A DNA stretch of 64,000 nt from a virus. Positions within the stretch are counted from its first letter, which is position 1. Every line of letters begins with the position of its first letter. The stretch spans positions 1 through 64,000 of IMG/VR virus record IMGVR_UViG_3300008954_000002. One strand, 5' to 3'. The translations under genes were made by a program, and so were the position numbers. Under the pieces are notes generated by a model that searched no databases, was not told the DNA's origin, and was given only the letters and a program-made list of their open reading frames with translations. This document shows, one piece after another, positions 16,139-23,710 of this stretch.

Positions 16139-16390
16139 ATGAATAAGATAACTGCTGGCGATATCATCGAGTATCTACATACTCGATCCTGGAACAACTT
16201 CATCCTGGAGGAGTTCATCGTCGTTCATTGTCTTGAACATAGCGATGGACCAGATCTGTTCAGAACTGCCCTTAAGGGCAAGGATAAGCTGTATCACTAT
16301 CTTCATCAGAAGATGACAGATTACCTGGACGCTGAATATGACTGCGTCGAGCGGATCATCTGGCCAGATGGATCTACCCAAGATCTCTAA
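16139..16390 (+). CDS. Hypothetical protein
   Basis: 83 residues, ATG 16139 after GGAG. Codon use is richer in G+C than neighbours. Leader contains CGTAGGG-ATG-CCCTACG. No motif is recognised (DIIEYLHTRSWNNFILEEFIVVHCLEHSDG). Confidence 0.6.
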   Translation: MNKITAGDIIEYLHTRSWNNFILEEFIVVHCLEHSDGPDLFRTALKGKDKLYHYLHQKMTDYLDAEYDCVERIIWPDGSTQDL

Positions 16391-16449
16391 AGATTGAAGA
16401 TGTTCCCGCCTAGTACAGCTTCTAGGCATCTCCTAAGTAAGAGGCTAAA

Positions 16450-16560
16450 CTGCTTCCCTCTTCCCCTAACGGGGAATTATAACAGCCTACATCCTGTAGG
16501 CTTATCCGGGGCAGGTAATGCCCATCTCGAACGCAAATCAGGCACATATACCTGAAAATT
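16450..16560 (+). promoter_or_regulatory. Structured leader of the RRM gene
   Basis: Three adjacent hairpins, CCCC-TAA-CGGGG-type, AGCCTACA-TCC-TGTAGGCT (near 16482) and GGGCAGGTAATGCCC-type, precede AAGGAAAG and the ATG at 16578. RRM proteins often bind their own leader; that is only a suggestion here. Confidence 0.35.
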
Positions 16561-16577
16561 AATAAGGAAAGTAACTA

Positions 16578-16847
16578 ATGTCAGCTAAGCTCTTCGCAGG
16601 CGGTCTCGCCTGGTCTACAACCGATGAAACCCTACGCAGTCACTTCTCTCAGTATGGTGAAGTTGTAGAAGCAAAGGTTATTATGGATCGAGAAACAGGA
16701 CGATCACGAGGCTTTGGCTTTATTACATACAAAGAAAACAGTAGTGCATCTACTGCTCAAACTCAACTAAATGGCTCTGAACTTGATGGACGATCTATTC
16801 GTGTAGATGCTGCCACTGAGCGTAGCGCACCAACACCAGCCTACTAA
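16578..16847 (+). CDS. RRM-domain RNA-binding protein
   Basis: 89 residues, a single RNA recognition motif. RNP2 is KLFAGGLAW and RNP1 is RSRGFGFITY, with the usual spacing and the ETGRSRGFGF context; a short PTPAY tail follows. It resembles the small glycine-rich/Rbp-type single-RRM proteins of cyanobacteria and some proteobacteria, which act on mRNA, often in cold stress. RRM proteins are uncommon in phages. Given the structured RNAs in this genome a role in RNA metabolism is a reasonable inference. The preceding leader is structured. Confidence 0.92.
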   Translation: MSAKLFAGGLAWSTTDETLRSHFSQYGEVVEAKVIMDRETGRSRGFGFITYKENSSASTAQTQLNGSELDGRSIRVDAATERSAPTPAY

Positions 16848-16966
16848 TATTCTAGTATGGGCAACGCACACTTTATATTGAAAACACAGAGCGGTTGCAC
16901 TTTGTAAGTAGAAATATACTATACTATTTAGTATATGAACCTTACTTACATCCTTTAGGATAATAG

Positions 16967-17653
16967 ATGATCTACTATGCTGGCGATATTCATGGAGAAG
17001 TAGAAGCTGTTATTGGTGTAAACAATGCCGCTAGAAATAATAATATAAAGTATATTATCCAAGTAGGTGATTTTGGAATTAGATGGCCGGGAAGACCCTG
17101 TCCTATATATAAATACTTTAAAAAACAAAACTATCTTGGTAACAATAGTCCTATATGGATTACCTGTGGCGGTAATCACGACAATTGGGATAAATGGTTT
17201 AGCTTAGCTGAAAAACAAAGTCAACCCAACTTAGTAGAACTAGCACCTAACTGCTTTTATGCACAAAGGGGTGTTTACCTTAAAATAGAAGACATAGGAC
17301 ACTTGTTTTTAGGTGGCGCGGAAAGTGTTGATAAACACCACCGTACTGAAGGTAAAAGTTGGTGGGCAAGTGAAACACCTTCTTATGAAGAATTTAGTAA
17401 GTTCTTTACTAACTTGGAAAATCATAAGCCTGAAGTAGTAGTTACACATGATGCTCCTCTATTCTTGCCAATAGCAGGATATCAACGAAACAATAGTCCA
17501 ACACCACGCAATTTAGAGAATATTATTAAACTCTCTAGTCATAAGCCCACATATCATGTATATGGACATCACCATCTTCTTCAAGAAGATTTGATAGATG
17601 GAATCACTTACAAATGTTGTGGTCTTGGTGGTCAATATATAACCTTAGAATAG
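16967..17653 (+). CDS. Calcineurin-like metallophosphoesterase
   Basis: 228 residues. The metal-site motifs come in the family order: GDIHG (residues 6-10), GDFG (32-35), GNHDN (66-70), VTHDAP (about 162) and YGHHH (about 202). The residues for a di-metal centre are all present, so the enzyme is likely active as a phosphodiesterase or protein/nucleotide phosphatase. Phage relatives include lambda-type Ser/Thr phosphatases and small uncharacterised esterases. Substrate unknown. Confidence 0.9.
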   Translation: MIYYAGDIHGEVEAVIGVNNAARNNNIKYIIQVGDFGIRWPGRPCPIYKYFKKQNYLGNNSPIWITCGGNHDNWDKWFSLAEKQSQPNLVELAPNCFYAQRGVYLKIEDIGHLFLGGAESVDKHHRTEGKSWWASETPSYEEFSKFFTNLENHKPEVVVTHDAPLFLPIAGYQRNNSPTPRNLENIIKLSSHKPTYHVYGHHHLLQEDLIDGITYKCCGLGGQYITLE

Positions 17654-17688
17654 CGCGGCTTACGCCACGCAATAAGTAGGCATGTAAT

Positions 17689-18093
17689 ATGTACAAATGT
17701 ACTATTTGTGATGGCACAGGTATGCTTGGCGGAAGCATTAAATATACCTGTTTTGTATGTAATGGTGAAAAGAAAACTAGAAGACAAATTTCTCTTCAAG
17801 CCACTTCTAAATTTACAGCAAACACTCAAAATATATGGCTTCAAATTAATAATGCTCTCCACTCAACAGCTTCCAGTGTAAACATTGGAAATCAAACAAT
17901 TCCTATTAAGACAGGAACTAATGGCTGTCGTTTTATTAGATGGAAAAACAAAACATTTATGGAGCAAAACAAAGCCAAATCAAGCCACTATGCTAAAAAA
18001 GCAAAATTAGGCCAGAAAATTACTTGGATAATGAGCCAAGACAAAAGTAAATCTTGGGGCCTTATTATAGATGGAAAAATAAAACACTATTAA
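17689..18093 (+). CDS. Small zinc-knuckle protein
   Basis: 134 residues. CTICDGTGMLGG and CFVCNGEKKTRR at residues 4-30 form a DnaJ-like zinc knuckle. The remaining ~100 residues are basic and beta-rich (KSWGLIIDGKIKHY). Preceded by the hairpin GCGCGGC-TTAC-GCCACGC. Function unknown; RNA binding is plausible. Confidence 0.65.
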   Translation: MYKCTICDGTGMLGGSIKYTCFVCNGEKKTRRQISLQATSKFTANTQNIWLQINNALHSTASSVNIGNQTIPIKTGTNGCRFIRWKNKTFMEQNKAKSSHYAKKAKLGQKITWIMSQDKSKSWGLIIDGKIKHY

Positions 18094-18233
18094 TATCTAA
18101 TTATATTTAACTTCATAGATATTATATTTAAATATACAAGCCTAGCTCAATAGTAAGAAACTCATTCAAACACTATTGCTCTAATAGTGTTCTTATACCC
18201 ATCAAGGCATCACCTGCCGACTAGGAGAAAATT

Positions 18234-18836
18234 ATGGAGACTATCTCGTCTTCAGAAGTCACCCTCACCCCTACCATTACTATTGGAATAAATGAGTTTG
18301 CATCTCGCCATACTATGAACTCTCCCTATAGCTTCTATAATGGTTCAAACGATAGTTTGATCGATCTCATTACAGCAGCTTGGGACAATAAACAAGTAGG
18401 TGAACTGGAAGGTACTTTCATTGTTCCAGTACCTCCTGAAGGATTCTTTACTGGTATTGTAGAAGTAGATGAAAATACAGAACTTACTGCTATTTATTCT
18501 ACACGTACAAACGCTATAGAAGCAGAAACACCCTCCATTAGTGTATTTGCTAATGGTCGCAAGATCCCCGCTAAAACTGCACAAGCAATCATCTACAGTA
18601 GAACTATTCTAGCTTCTCAGAACATGAATACTACCGATGCTGATTATGAGGTAATTAGTATTGAAGCCTCTCCTACAGTAGAAGCCGAGCCTATGTCGCC
18701 TATGACAATGGCTCGCAATTACCTTAATATGCCTGGCGGCACTAAGACAAAGTATACTGCAGAGCAGTTTGCAAAGGCTATTTGGTTTTGGGCAACTCAC
18801 GCCCATTCAATACCTACTACTACAGACTCAGAATAA
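18234..18836 (+). CDS. DUF3228 family protein
   Basis: 200 residues. Recognised from VPVPPEGFFTGIVEVDENTEL, then KIPAKTAQAIIYSRTILA and EVISIEASPTVEAEPMSPMTMARNYLNMPGGTK, the family's successive conserved blocks. DUF3228 proteins occur in bacteria and plants and have no known activity. Length is normal for the family. Its presence on a phage points to a housekeeping role captured from a host. Confidence 0.8.
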   Translation: METISSSEVTLTPTITIGINEFASRHTMNSPYSFYNGSNDSLIDLITAAWDNKQVGELEGTFIVPVPPEGFFTGIVEVDENTELTAIYSTRTNAIEAETPSISVFANGRKIPAKTAQAIIYSRTILASQNMNTTDADYEVISIEASPTVEAEPMSPMTMARNYLNMPGGTKTKYTAEQFAKAIWFWATHAHSIPTTTDSE

Positions 18837-18846
18837 TTAGGAGTTC

Positions 18847-18892
18847 TATTTGTTGTGAGAGGTATATGAACTAATACCTCTTGCAACAAATA
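18847..18892 (+). terminator. Long hairpin after DUF3228 gene
   Basis: TATTTGTTG-GAGAGGTAT and ATACCTCTT-CAACAAATA pair almost perfectly (about 18 bp) around an 8-base loop. No long T run follows. May end the DUF3228 transcript or stabilise it. Confidence 0.55.
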
Positions 18893-18899
18893 TCTTTAT

Positions 18900-19052
18900 A
18901 TGAATAAACTATCTCAACTTCCAACTGTTGAACCAGTTAAAAATAATAAAACAACTCAATTTTCTCATAAGTATATAACAACAATAGTAAGAAATTCTTA
19001 CACAACTACTATTGTATATAAAAACAAACTCAGAGAAAAAACTCATACTTGA
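18900..19052 (+). CDS. Hypothetical 50-residue protein
   Basis: Thr/Lys-rich short frame (MNKLSQLPTVEPVKNNKTTQ..., then ITTIVRNSYTTTIVYKNK). No good ribosome binding site, and its start lies right after the hairpin. Low confidence; it fills an otherwise empty gap. Confidence 0.3.
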   Translation: MNKLSQLPTVEPVKNNKTTQFSHKYITTIVRNSYTTTIVYKNKLREKTHT

Positions 19053-19135
19053 AATATAATCAAGAACAATCTTGTATCTATTTTGATACAAGACAGCATA
19101 TAGCTGTCCTTGTCACCCTCTCATAGAAATGAATA

Positions 19136-19690
19136 ATGGACGATATCGCAGGAAGCCCGTATCTTACTCTCGTAGACGTAGAAAATAGTAAGCAGCTTTT
19201 AAATTATATAGAACCCTACGATGTAACAGCTAAACATCAAGAACATATAGCTACTCTAATAAAAGAATTAATCAATACCTCAGCCAGAGAAATCCGGCCA
19301 TTGCTTACCTCTTTTATGAAAGAGAATGTCCTCTATCTTCAAATTTCTATTCCTTATCGACCTTATGACTCGCCAGAGACACAAACCGAATATAAGGTAA
19401 AAAATATAGAAACAATAGAGTTTCCTATTGATAGAGAACTACTCTCAGATCATAGCTATTGTACTAGTATGTCAACTGTTACAGGCATAGCGATTATTAA
19501 TTTGTCTATAGCATATGGAGCACTCACAGATATGTATTTACATACACTTGTGTCTCCCTTTCATAGTACTGAGAAAAAGAAGCAAACAATTGCTTTTGAA
19601 ATTGGTGATGGTCTTGTAGACTTTTGTAGCCTTAGTGATAAAGATTTGATGAGTCTTAGAGAAAAACTAATCGAATACGAATCACTCTAG
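19136..19690 (+). CDS. Hypothetical protein
   Basis: 184 residues. Helical N-terminal part (QEHIATLIKELINTSAREIRPLLTSF) followed by beta-rich stretches (LYLQISIPYRPYDSPETQTEYKVKN) and an acidic end. Its stop overlaps the TTAC-loop hairpin GACATCG-CTTAC-GCGATGTC-type at 19690-19709. No family recognised. Confidence 0.6.
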   Translation: MDDIAGSPYLTLVDVENSKQLLNYIEPYDVTAKHQEHIATLIKELINTSAREIRPLLTSFMKENVLYLQISIPYRPYDSPETQTEYKVKNIETIEFPIDRELLSDHSYCTSMSTVTGIAIINLSIAYGALTDMYLHTLVSPFHSTEKKKQTIAFEIGDGLVDFCSLSDKDLMSLREKLIEYESL

Positions 19691-19789
19691 CTGACATCGC
19701 TTACGCGATGTCTTGCATAGCATTACAATATACAAGACAATCTAGAGCAAGGCCACTAATGGTCTTGCTCTTATTTCATATAAAGTTAT

Positions 19790-19872
19790 GGGCACATATC
19801 CCAGCGGTCTTATATACCGTCCAGTATAATTCGGGTAATCGGTGGATGTAGGTTCGAGTCCTACTGTGCCTA
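19790..19872 (+). tRNA. tRNA-like element, anticodon not assignable
   Basis: Acceptor GGGCACA (19790-19796) pairs with TGTGCCT (19865-19871), discriminator A; the T arm GTAGG-TTCGAGT-CCTAC (19848-19864) is perfect. The 50 bases between do not fold into normal D and anticodon arms; the best local stem is TATAC-CGTCCA-GTATA, whose loop would show GTC (Asp) but has six bases. It is either a divergent or degenerate tRNA, or a tRNA mimic. It sits 17 bases before a normal tRNA with nearly the same acceptor stem. Confidence 0.5.
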
Positions 19873-19889
19873 CCTCAACATATACATTA

Positions 19890-19962
19890 GGGCACTTAAT
19901 TCAGTGGTTAGAATCTCCGTCTCATACGCGGCCAGTCCTCAGTTCGAATCTGAGAGTGCCCA
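19890..19962 (+). tRNA. tRNA-Met/Ile (anticodon CAT)
   Basis: Cloverleaf: acceptor GGGCACT/AGTGCCC with discriminator A, D stem ATTC/GAAT, anticodon loop CTCATAC giving CAT, T arm CTCAG-TTCGAAT-CTGAG. The anticodon stem has four pairs with a mismatch at the first position. CCA is not encoded in full. Whether it acts as elongator Met or, after lysidine change, as Ile cannot be told. Confidence 0.85.
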
Positions 19963-19983
19963 CCTTCAATATAAAAGGAATAC

Positions 19984-20343
19984 ATGTCAGACACATCATA
20001 TAAACCTTATACTCCCTCCGTAAATAGACTTATTCAACCTGAAGAAGATCCTTATGATCCCCTAGAAGAAGTAACTGATGAACAAGGCTACGAGCCATAT
20101 AGTAGCTCACCAGCTGTTGTCCCTTCTACACAAGTTACATCTCCTAAAAAGTCAAACTTTAAGATAATAGAATTATCTAAAAGATTTATGGGACACTTTT
20201 ATAAGCTTATTGAGCATACAATTACACGAGAAAGGAAATGGGTAGATGCAGATAGTATAAAAATAGATGGAATACCAACTGCCTTCTATGACGCAGACCC
20301 CCATTTCGAACCTCAGATTGATGACGAAGATATACCATTCTAA
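19984..20343 (+). CDS. Hypothetical protein ending in an SSB-type acidic tip (DDEDIPF)
   Basis: 119 residues. The N-terminal 50 residues are acidic and Pro-rich, the middle is a small basic domain (FKIIELSKRFMGHFYKLIEHTITRERKW). The last seven residues, DDEDIPF, match the C-terminal tip that bacterial SSB uses to recruit repair and replication proteins. The phage's clear OB-fold SSB (38209) lacks this tip. This protein could dock on the host's SSB-interacting proteins, either as a separate recruiter or as a decoy. Confidence 0.6.
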   Translation: MSDTSYKPYTPSVNRLIQPEEDPYDPLEEVTDEQGYEPYSSSPAVVPSTQVTSPKKSNFKIIELSKRFMGHFYKLIEHTITRERKWVDADSIKIDGIPTAFYDADPHFEPQIDDEDIPF

Positions 20344-20444
20344 ATAGTATAAATACTACATAGAACAAGTTCTCACAAAAGCAAAATACATTTTGCTTTA
20401 TCCTGTCCTTTTAGGACATCCTTCAATTGGAGTAATTCCAAACC

Positions 20445-20894
20445 ATGAACAGTACTGATATTGCTCGTATCGTCGAGCTTGCTACATCCATTCAAGAGCT
20501 TCACGAAGCCATGGAATCACAAACCATGAAACTTCACGAAGTAATGAAAACAAGTCTTGATACAACAGGTGTTTCTATTACTGACAGCTCTATTAATGGC
20601 ACTGTGATGCCTGTTTCTGTCTACAACCCTTACACTCTCAATAGCTATCGCTGGAAGGTATTTAACTTTCTGCTAGAACATACAGTAGGAGAAACATCTG
20701 ATACAAGATATACAAAAGTAGATCTTGCTCGTATCATGTATGGAAATGCTTCTTCCTCTAACAAGAGTAAAGTAAGCAGCGTCCTTTATGCTCTTAAAAA
20801 GGATGGCTGGGTAACACTTGATGAAAACTCAGAGTGGTACTTTTGCTCTGAACAAATTGTTACAGAAACTACACCAGAAAGTTATACTAGCTAA
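20445..20894 (+). CDS. Putative winged-helix protein
   Basis: 149 residues. Residues 65-130 have the layout of a winged helix: YRWKVFNFLLEHTVGE, YTKVDLARIMYGN, KSKVSSVLYALKKDGWVTLDENSEWYF (recognition helix then wing). The N-terminus is a short helix rich in Glu/Met. Could be a DNA-binding regulator. Followed by ATGCCGGGAAATTCCCGGCAT, a perfect terminator-like hairpin at 20915-20935. Confidence 0.55.
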   Translation: MNSTDIARIVELATSIQELHEAMESQTMKLHEVMKTSLDTTGVSITDSSINGTVMPVSVYNPYTLNSYRWKVFNFLLEHTVGETSDTRYTKVDLARIMYGNASSSNKSKVSSVLYALKKDGWVTLDENSEWYFCSEQIVTETTPESYTS

Positions 20895-20914
20895 CAAGGA
20901 TAATTATTATAGGG

Positions 20915-20935
20915 CATGCCGGGAAATTCCCGGCA
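20915..20935 (+). terminator. GC hairpin ATGCCGGGA-AAT-TCCCGGCAT
   Basis: Perfect 9-bp stem between the winged-helix gene and the next gene. No T run follows. Confidence 0.5.
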
Positions 20936-20951
20936 TAGCTCTACTAATATT

Positions 20952-21242
20952 ATGTCTAAAAATATATACAGTATTTCATCTTATGGTAGTGGATCTCCTC
21001 CTCTTATTCTTCAATCACAAGAGACTCTCACTCTCTACTGGAAATATGAAACTTATACTCATATAATCCGTTGCGATAATCCTGCTAAAAAAACAGGAAA
21101 AGGTACTTGGTACCAAGAAAACAAAAAAACCAAGACCAAAACTTGGTGGGTAGGTTCCAACAGTACAGTAGATATCAACCCAATACTTTGGAAAAAAGAG
21201 TACTGGCAACAACACTTTGAATTTGAAAAGGATGTCTCATAA
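20952..21242 (+). CDS. Hypothetical protein, Lys/Trp-rich
   Basis: 96 residues from ATG 20952; an upstream in-frame ATG at 20916 lies inside the hairpin and is rejected. Contains KKTGKGTWYQENKKTKTKTWWVG, a basic, Trp-rich beta-like stretch. No family recognised. Confidence 0.55.
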   Translation: MSKNIYSISSYGSGSPPLILQSQETLTLYWKYETYTHIIRCDNPAKKTGKGTWYQENKKTKTKTWWVGSNSTVDINPILWKKEYWQQHFEFEKDVS

Positions 21243-21288
21243 CACTTACAAATAAACTCATAGTTTTCTATACTTAACTTAAGAAACT

Positions 21289-21495
21289 ATGGACGCACTT
21301 AAACTCCAAATACACAACCTTTCTGATGAACTCAGAAGAATGTATCAGTGGGGATTAGAAGATACACCTCTCTTCAAGAAAAAGTGCAAAGAACTTATTC
21401 GATTACAAGAAAAACTAGATAAAGCTAATAAAGTACTAAACAAATATTTTAAAGATATTGCTTTAGAGGTATATTGGTACAATAAAAAGCTATAG
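21289..21495 (+). CDS. Small coiled-coil protein
   Basis: 68 residues, nearly all helical heptads (MDALKLQIHNLSDELRRMY.., then KKKCKELIRLQEKLDKANKVLNKYF). Function unknown. Confidence 0.55.
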   Translation: MDALKLQIHNLSDELRRMYQWGLEDTPLFKKKCKELIRLQEKLDKANKVLNKYFKDIALEVYWYNKKL

Positions 21496-21499
21496 ACTA

Positions 21500-21880
21500 C
21501 TATAAAATACTTTGCTTATTACTCTCATATAGCTGGCACGACTCTCAACGAGACAATCTGTACAAGTATATTCTTAAGAGTACAGGCTGGTAATGGTAAC
21601 TAGTCAGGCTAAGCATTATAAGTATTATTAGTAATGTGGTGACTACAATTGATATCTTGGTATCAATATAGGTCAGGATCCTAAGAAAACTTACTCTTGT
21701 TTATGCTTAGGTATGGTGGCGGGGTAGTAATAAGAGTGGAATGCGCAACACAGCATTGGACCCTAGCAGGAGGGCGTTCTAACGAATATCCTGCCAACTT
21801 AATTGTCTTGTTGAAAGTAACAACTCTATGAGTTATATTCTTACATAAAATCAGACTACTTAATACTCTGATTATGGATT
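21500..21880 (+). ncRNA. Gene-free stretch with stems (possible small RNA)
   Basis: No gene is seen in about 380 bases. Paired elements include GATATC-TTG-GTATCAATAT-type near 21655 and AGCAGG..CCTGC flanking GGGCGTTCTAACGAATAT near 21770. G-rich patches (GGTGGCGGGGTAGTAATAAGAGTGG) stand out in this AT-rich area. It lacks the RNase P and 6S signatures I know. Weak candidate. Confidence 0.3.
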
Positions 21881-21884
21881 TAAT

Positions 21885-22055
21885 ATGTCACAAACAAAAG
21901 ATATATATCTTGAAAATCTCTCTCAAGAACATCAAGATAAGAAAGATTGGGAGGAAGAGCGGCTTACAACCCAAATCTTTAAAGAAATACAAGAAAGCAA
22001 ACCAGAAAAAGAAGAAAGTAGCTCAGATCTTAGTAATGATCCTGTTGATTGGTAA
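21885..22055 (+). CDS. Small acidic protein ahead of the endolysin
   Basis: 56 residues (MSQTKDIYLENLSQEHQDKK..), Glu/Lys/Ser-rich, helical then disordered. Its TAA overlaps the ATG of the amidase (TAATG), so the two are probably translationally coupled. A longer frame on another phase (21874) is rejected because it would clash with the amidase coupling. Function unknown; a chaperone or inhibitor of the endolysin is one possibility. Confidence 0.5.
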   Translation: MSQTKDIYLENLSQEHQDKKDWEEERLTTQIFKEIQESKPEKEESSSDLSNDPVDW

Positions 22056-22984
22056 TGGACCATATAGCCTATAACAAAACAAGCTCCTTACTATATAGCT
22101 GGCAACCTAGCTGGTTTGGTAGAATTACAATAGATAAAGAACTTATATATGAGATAGCTAAATGGCAGCGCACTCATCAGTTAACTGTTGATGGACTTAT
22201 GGGTCCACTCACATATAAAAAGCTTTGGCTAGAAAGAGAACGCAACATCCATAGATATCAACCACTTACTCCTGGATACTCAAATAAAAACTCATATATA
22301 GTACATAATAGTAATTTTGCTCCTATTGAATGGCCTAAAGTAATTTTATGGTCAGAACCTAGTGGCCTAAAAACAAGAAGAAATGCATACTATGATTACA
22401 GTGGTAAAAGAGATAGGACTCCTACCCAATTTATAAATCATTGGGATGTATGTCTTTCCTCAGCTATCTGTGCAAAGGTTTTACATAGAAGAAAAATCTC
22501 TATTCACTTCTGTATAGATAATGATGGAACCATATATCAATTATTAGATACTCAACATGGAGCATGGCATGCTGGCAATAGAACTGTTAATAAGAATGCC
22601 ATTGGAGTAGAAATATCAAATGCATACTACCTTAAACATCAATCCCAATATATAGCTAAAGGATTTAGTAGTAGACCAATAGCTAAAAATATTACTGTAC
22701 ATAACAAAACTCTCTCTCCCTTTTTAGACTTCTACTCTATTCAAATAGAAGCACTAAAAGCTCTTTGGAAAGCTATACACATTAATAATAGAATTCCTCT
22801 AGAATATCCTAAAGTAGGAGAAGAATTTTGTACTACAATTCACCCACCAACTAAAACAGGTATCTTCTCAGGTTTTGCCAATCACTATAATATCTCTTTA
22901 GATAAGATAGATTGTGCAAACCTAGATTTACCTCTTCTTTTAACTCAAGTAAAACAGTTGAGGACAAACTATTGCCCAACTTAA
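22055..22984 (+). CDS. Endolysin: N-acetylmuramoyl-L-alanine amidase with peptidoglycan-binding domain
   Basis: 309 residues. Residues about 25-60 (IAKWQRTHQLTVDGLMGPLTYKKL) are a PG_binding_1 module. The catalytic part is an Amidase_2/PGRP type zinc amidase: FINHWDVC supplies the first His, then IHFCIDNDGTIYQLLDTQHGAWHAG, NAIGVEISN, and TTIHPPTKTG with the late His. These cut the bond between MurNAc and L-Ala of peptidoglycan. No signal peptide is seen, so release would need a holin; a holin-like gene lies at 39065. An unusual insertion of about 60 residues between the NHWDV and IHPP parts makes it longer than lysozyme-size endolysins. Confidence 0.9.
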   Translation: MDHIAYNKTSSLLYSWQPSWFGRITIDKELIYEIAKWQRTHQLTVDGLMGPLTYKKLWLERERNIHRYQPLTPGYSNKNSYIVHNSNFAPIEWPKVILWSEPSGLKTRRNAYYDYSGKRDRTPTQFINHWDVCLSSAICAKVLHRRKISIHFCIDNDGTIYQLLDTQHGAWHAGNRTVNKNAIGVEISNAYYLKHQSQYIAKGFSSRPIAKNITVHNKTLSPFLDFYSIQIEALKALWKAIHINNRIPLEYPKVGEEFCTTIHPPTKTGIFSGFANHYNISLDKIDCANLDLPLLLTQVKQLRTNYCPT

Positions 22985-23613
22985 CCCCAATATATCTATA
23001 TGGGGACAAAACAGGACGCATATCTTGCATTTCTTATGACGGACTAGATCTAGTATCGTCAGAAACTAATCTGAGTGTTCCCCTGAGCTCAATCCTCAAA
23101 TCTAATACACTAACTATTGAATTAGTAGTGCCTAACTTTATCTATGACAAGTGTCCTTCAGCAAATACTACAATCTTGACTCAAGAAGAATTCTATACTC
23201 CTCCTAATACACTTAAAACTGATAATACTTCATATATGGTAGATCCCTTGATAAGTTATCCAAGAGATCTTTTTGCTTGTATAACAGCATCAAGCGCTAT
23301 TAGAGAGCATGCCAAGCTAAGCATTGAATTATATAGAAGACTAATTGATTCTGGAGTACACCACCGCCAAGCAATTATGGTGCTGCCTGGTAATATTTAT
23401 ATTAAATACCAAACAACTATTACCTTATCTGAACTTTTTGAATATACAGACTTAAAGGTACATCCTGCAGAACCAGAACTAACAGCTCTATACTATACTC
23501 TATATGCTATAGCCCATAAAGTTTGGCCCAATATAACTACTACTTACACTAAAACTAGTAATCGTTTAATAGAATACGAATATAATAGAGAGCAAGCTTT
23601 AAAAGAAGCTTAA
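22972..23613 (+). CDS. ThyX-like flavin-dependent thymidylate synthase, divergent
   Basis: About 213 residues. The start is uncertain: TTG 22972 with GAGG upstream is chosen; TTG 22912 would add 20 residues. The C-terminal half follows ThyX closely in order: SSAIREHAKLSIELYRRLIDSGVHHRQAIMVLP resembles the Y-x-x-L-x-x-x-G-x-x-x-E-x-AR-x-x-LP core, then TTITLSELFEYTDL corresponds to the 'nlr.l..fl.lR' strand, with PEL as the AQxE equivalent. The RHRx7S signature is not visible, and the usual catalytic Arg/Glu residues are altered, so it may be inactive or very divergent. ThyX makes dTMP from dUMP with FAD and folate; a class II RNR is encoded at 55 kb. Confidence 0.55.
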   Translation: MPNLTPIYLYGDKTGRISCISYDGLDLVSSETNLSVPLSSILKSNTLTIELVVPNFIYDKCPSANTTILTQEEFYTPPNTLKTDNTSYMVDPLISYPRDLFACITASSAIREHAKLSIELYRRLIDSGVHHRQAIMVLPGNIYIKYQTTITLSELFEYTDLKVHPAEPELTALYYTLYAIAHKVWPNITTTYTKTSNRLIEYEYNREQALKEA

Positions 23614-23618
23614 ACTAC

Positions 23619-23694
23619 TGAGAGATAGTTCAATTGGCAGAACGCCTGGTTGTTACCCAGGAAGTTGCAGGTTCGAGTCCTGCTCTCTCAGCCA
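23619..23694 (+). tRNA. tRNA-Asn (anticodon GTT), CCA encoded
   Basis: Full cloverleaf: acceptor TGAGAGA/TCTCTCA, D stem GTTC/GAAC, anticodon arm CCTGG-TTGTTAC-CCAGG, T arm GCAGG-TTCGAGT-CCTGC, discriminator G, and CCA in the DNA. The AT-rich phage genome uses AAT/AAC often, which may be why it keeps this tRNA. Confidence 0.95.
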
Positions 23695-23710
23695 CCTTGA
23701 TGAGAAAAAT

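Noticed and set aside
21500-21880. RNase P RNA or 6S RNA
   Set aside because: The conserved core sequences of these RNAs, such as the RNase P GAGGAAAGTCC block, were not found.
21874-22074. 66-codon Lys/Ile-rich frame before the endolysin
   Set aside because: A different frame (21885-22055) is translationally coupled to the amidase start and has more ordinary composition.
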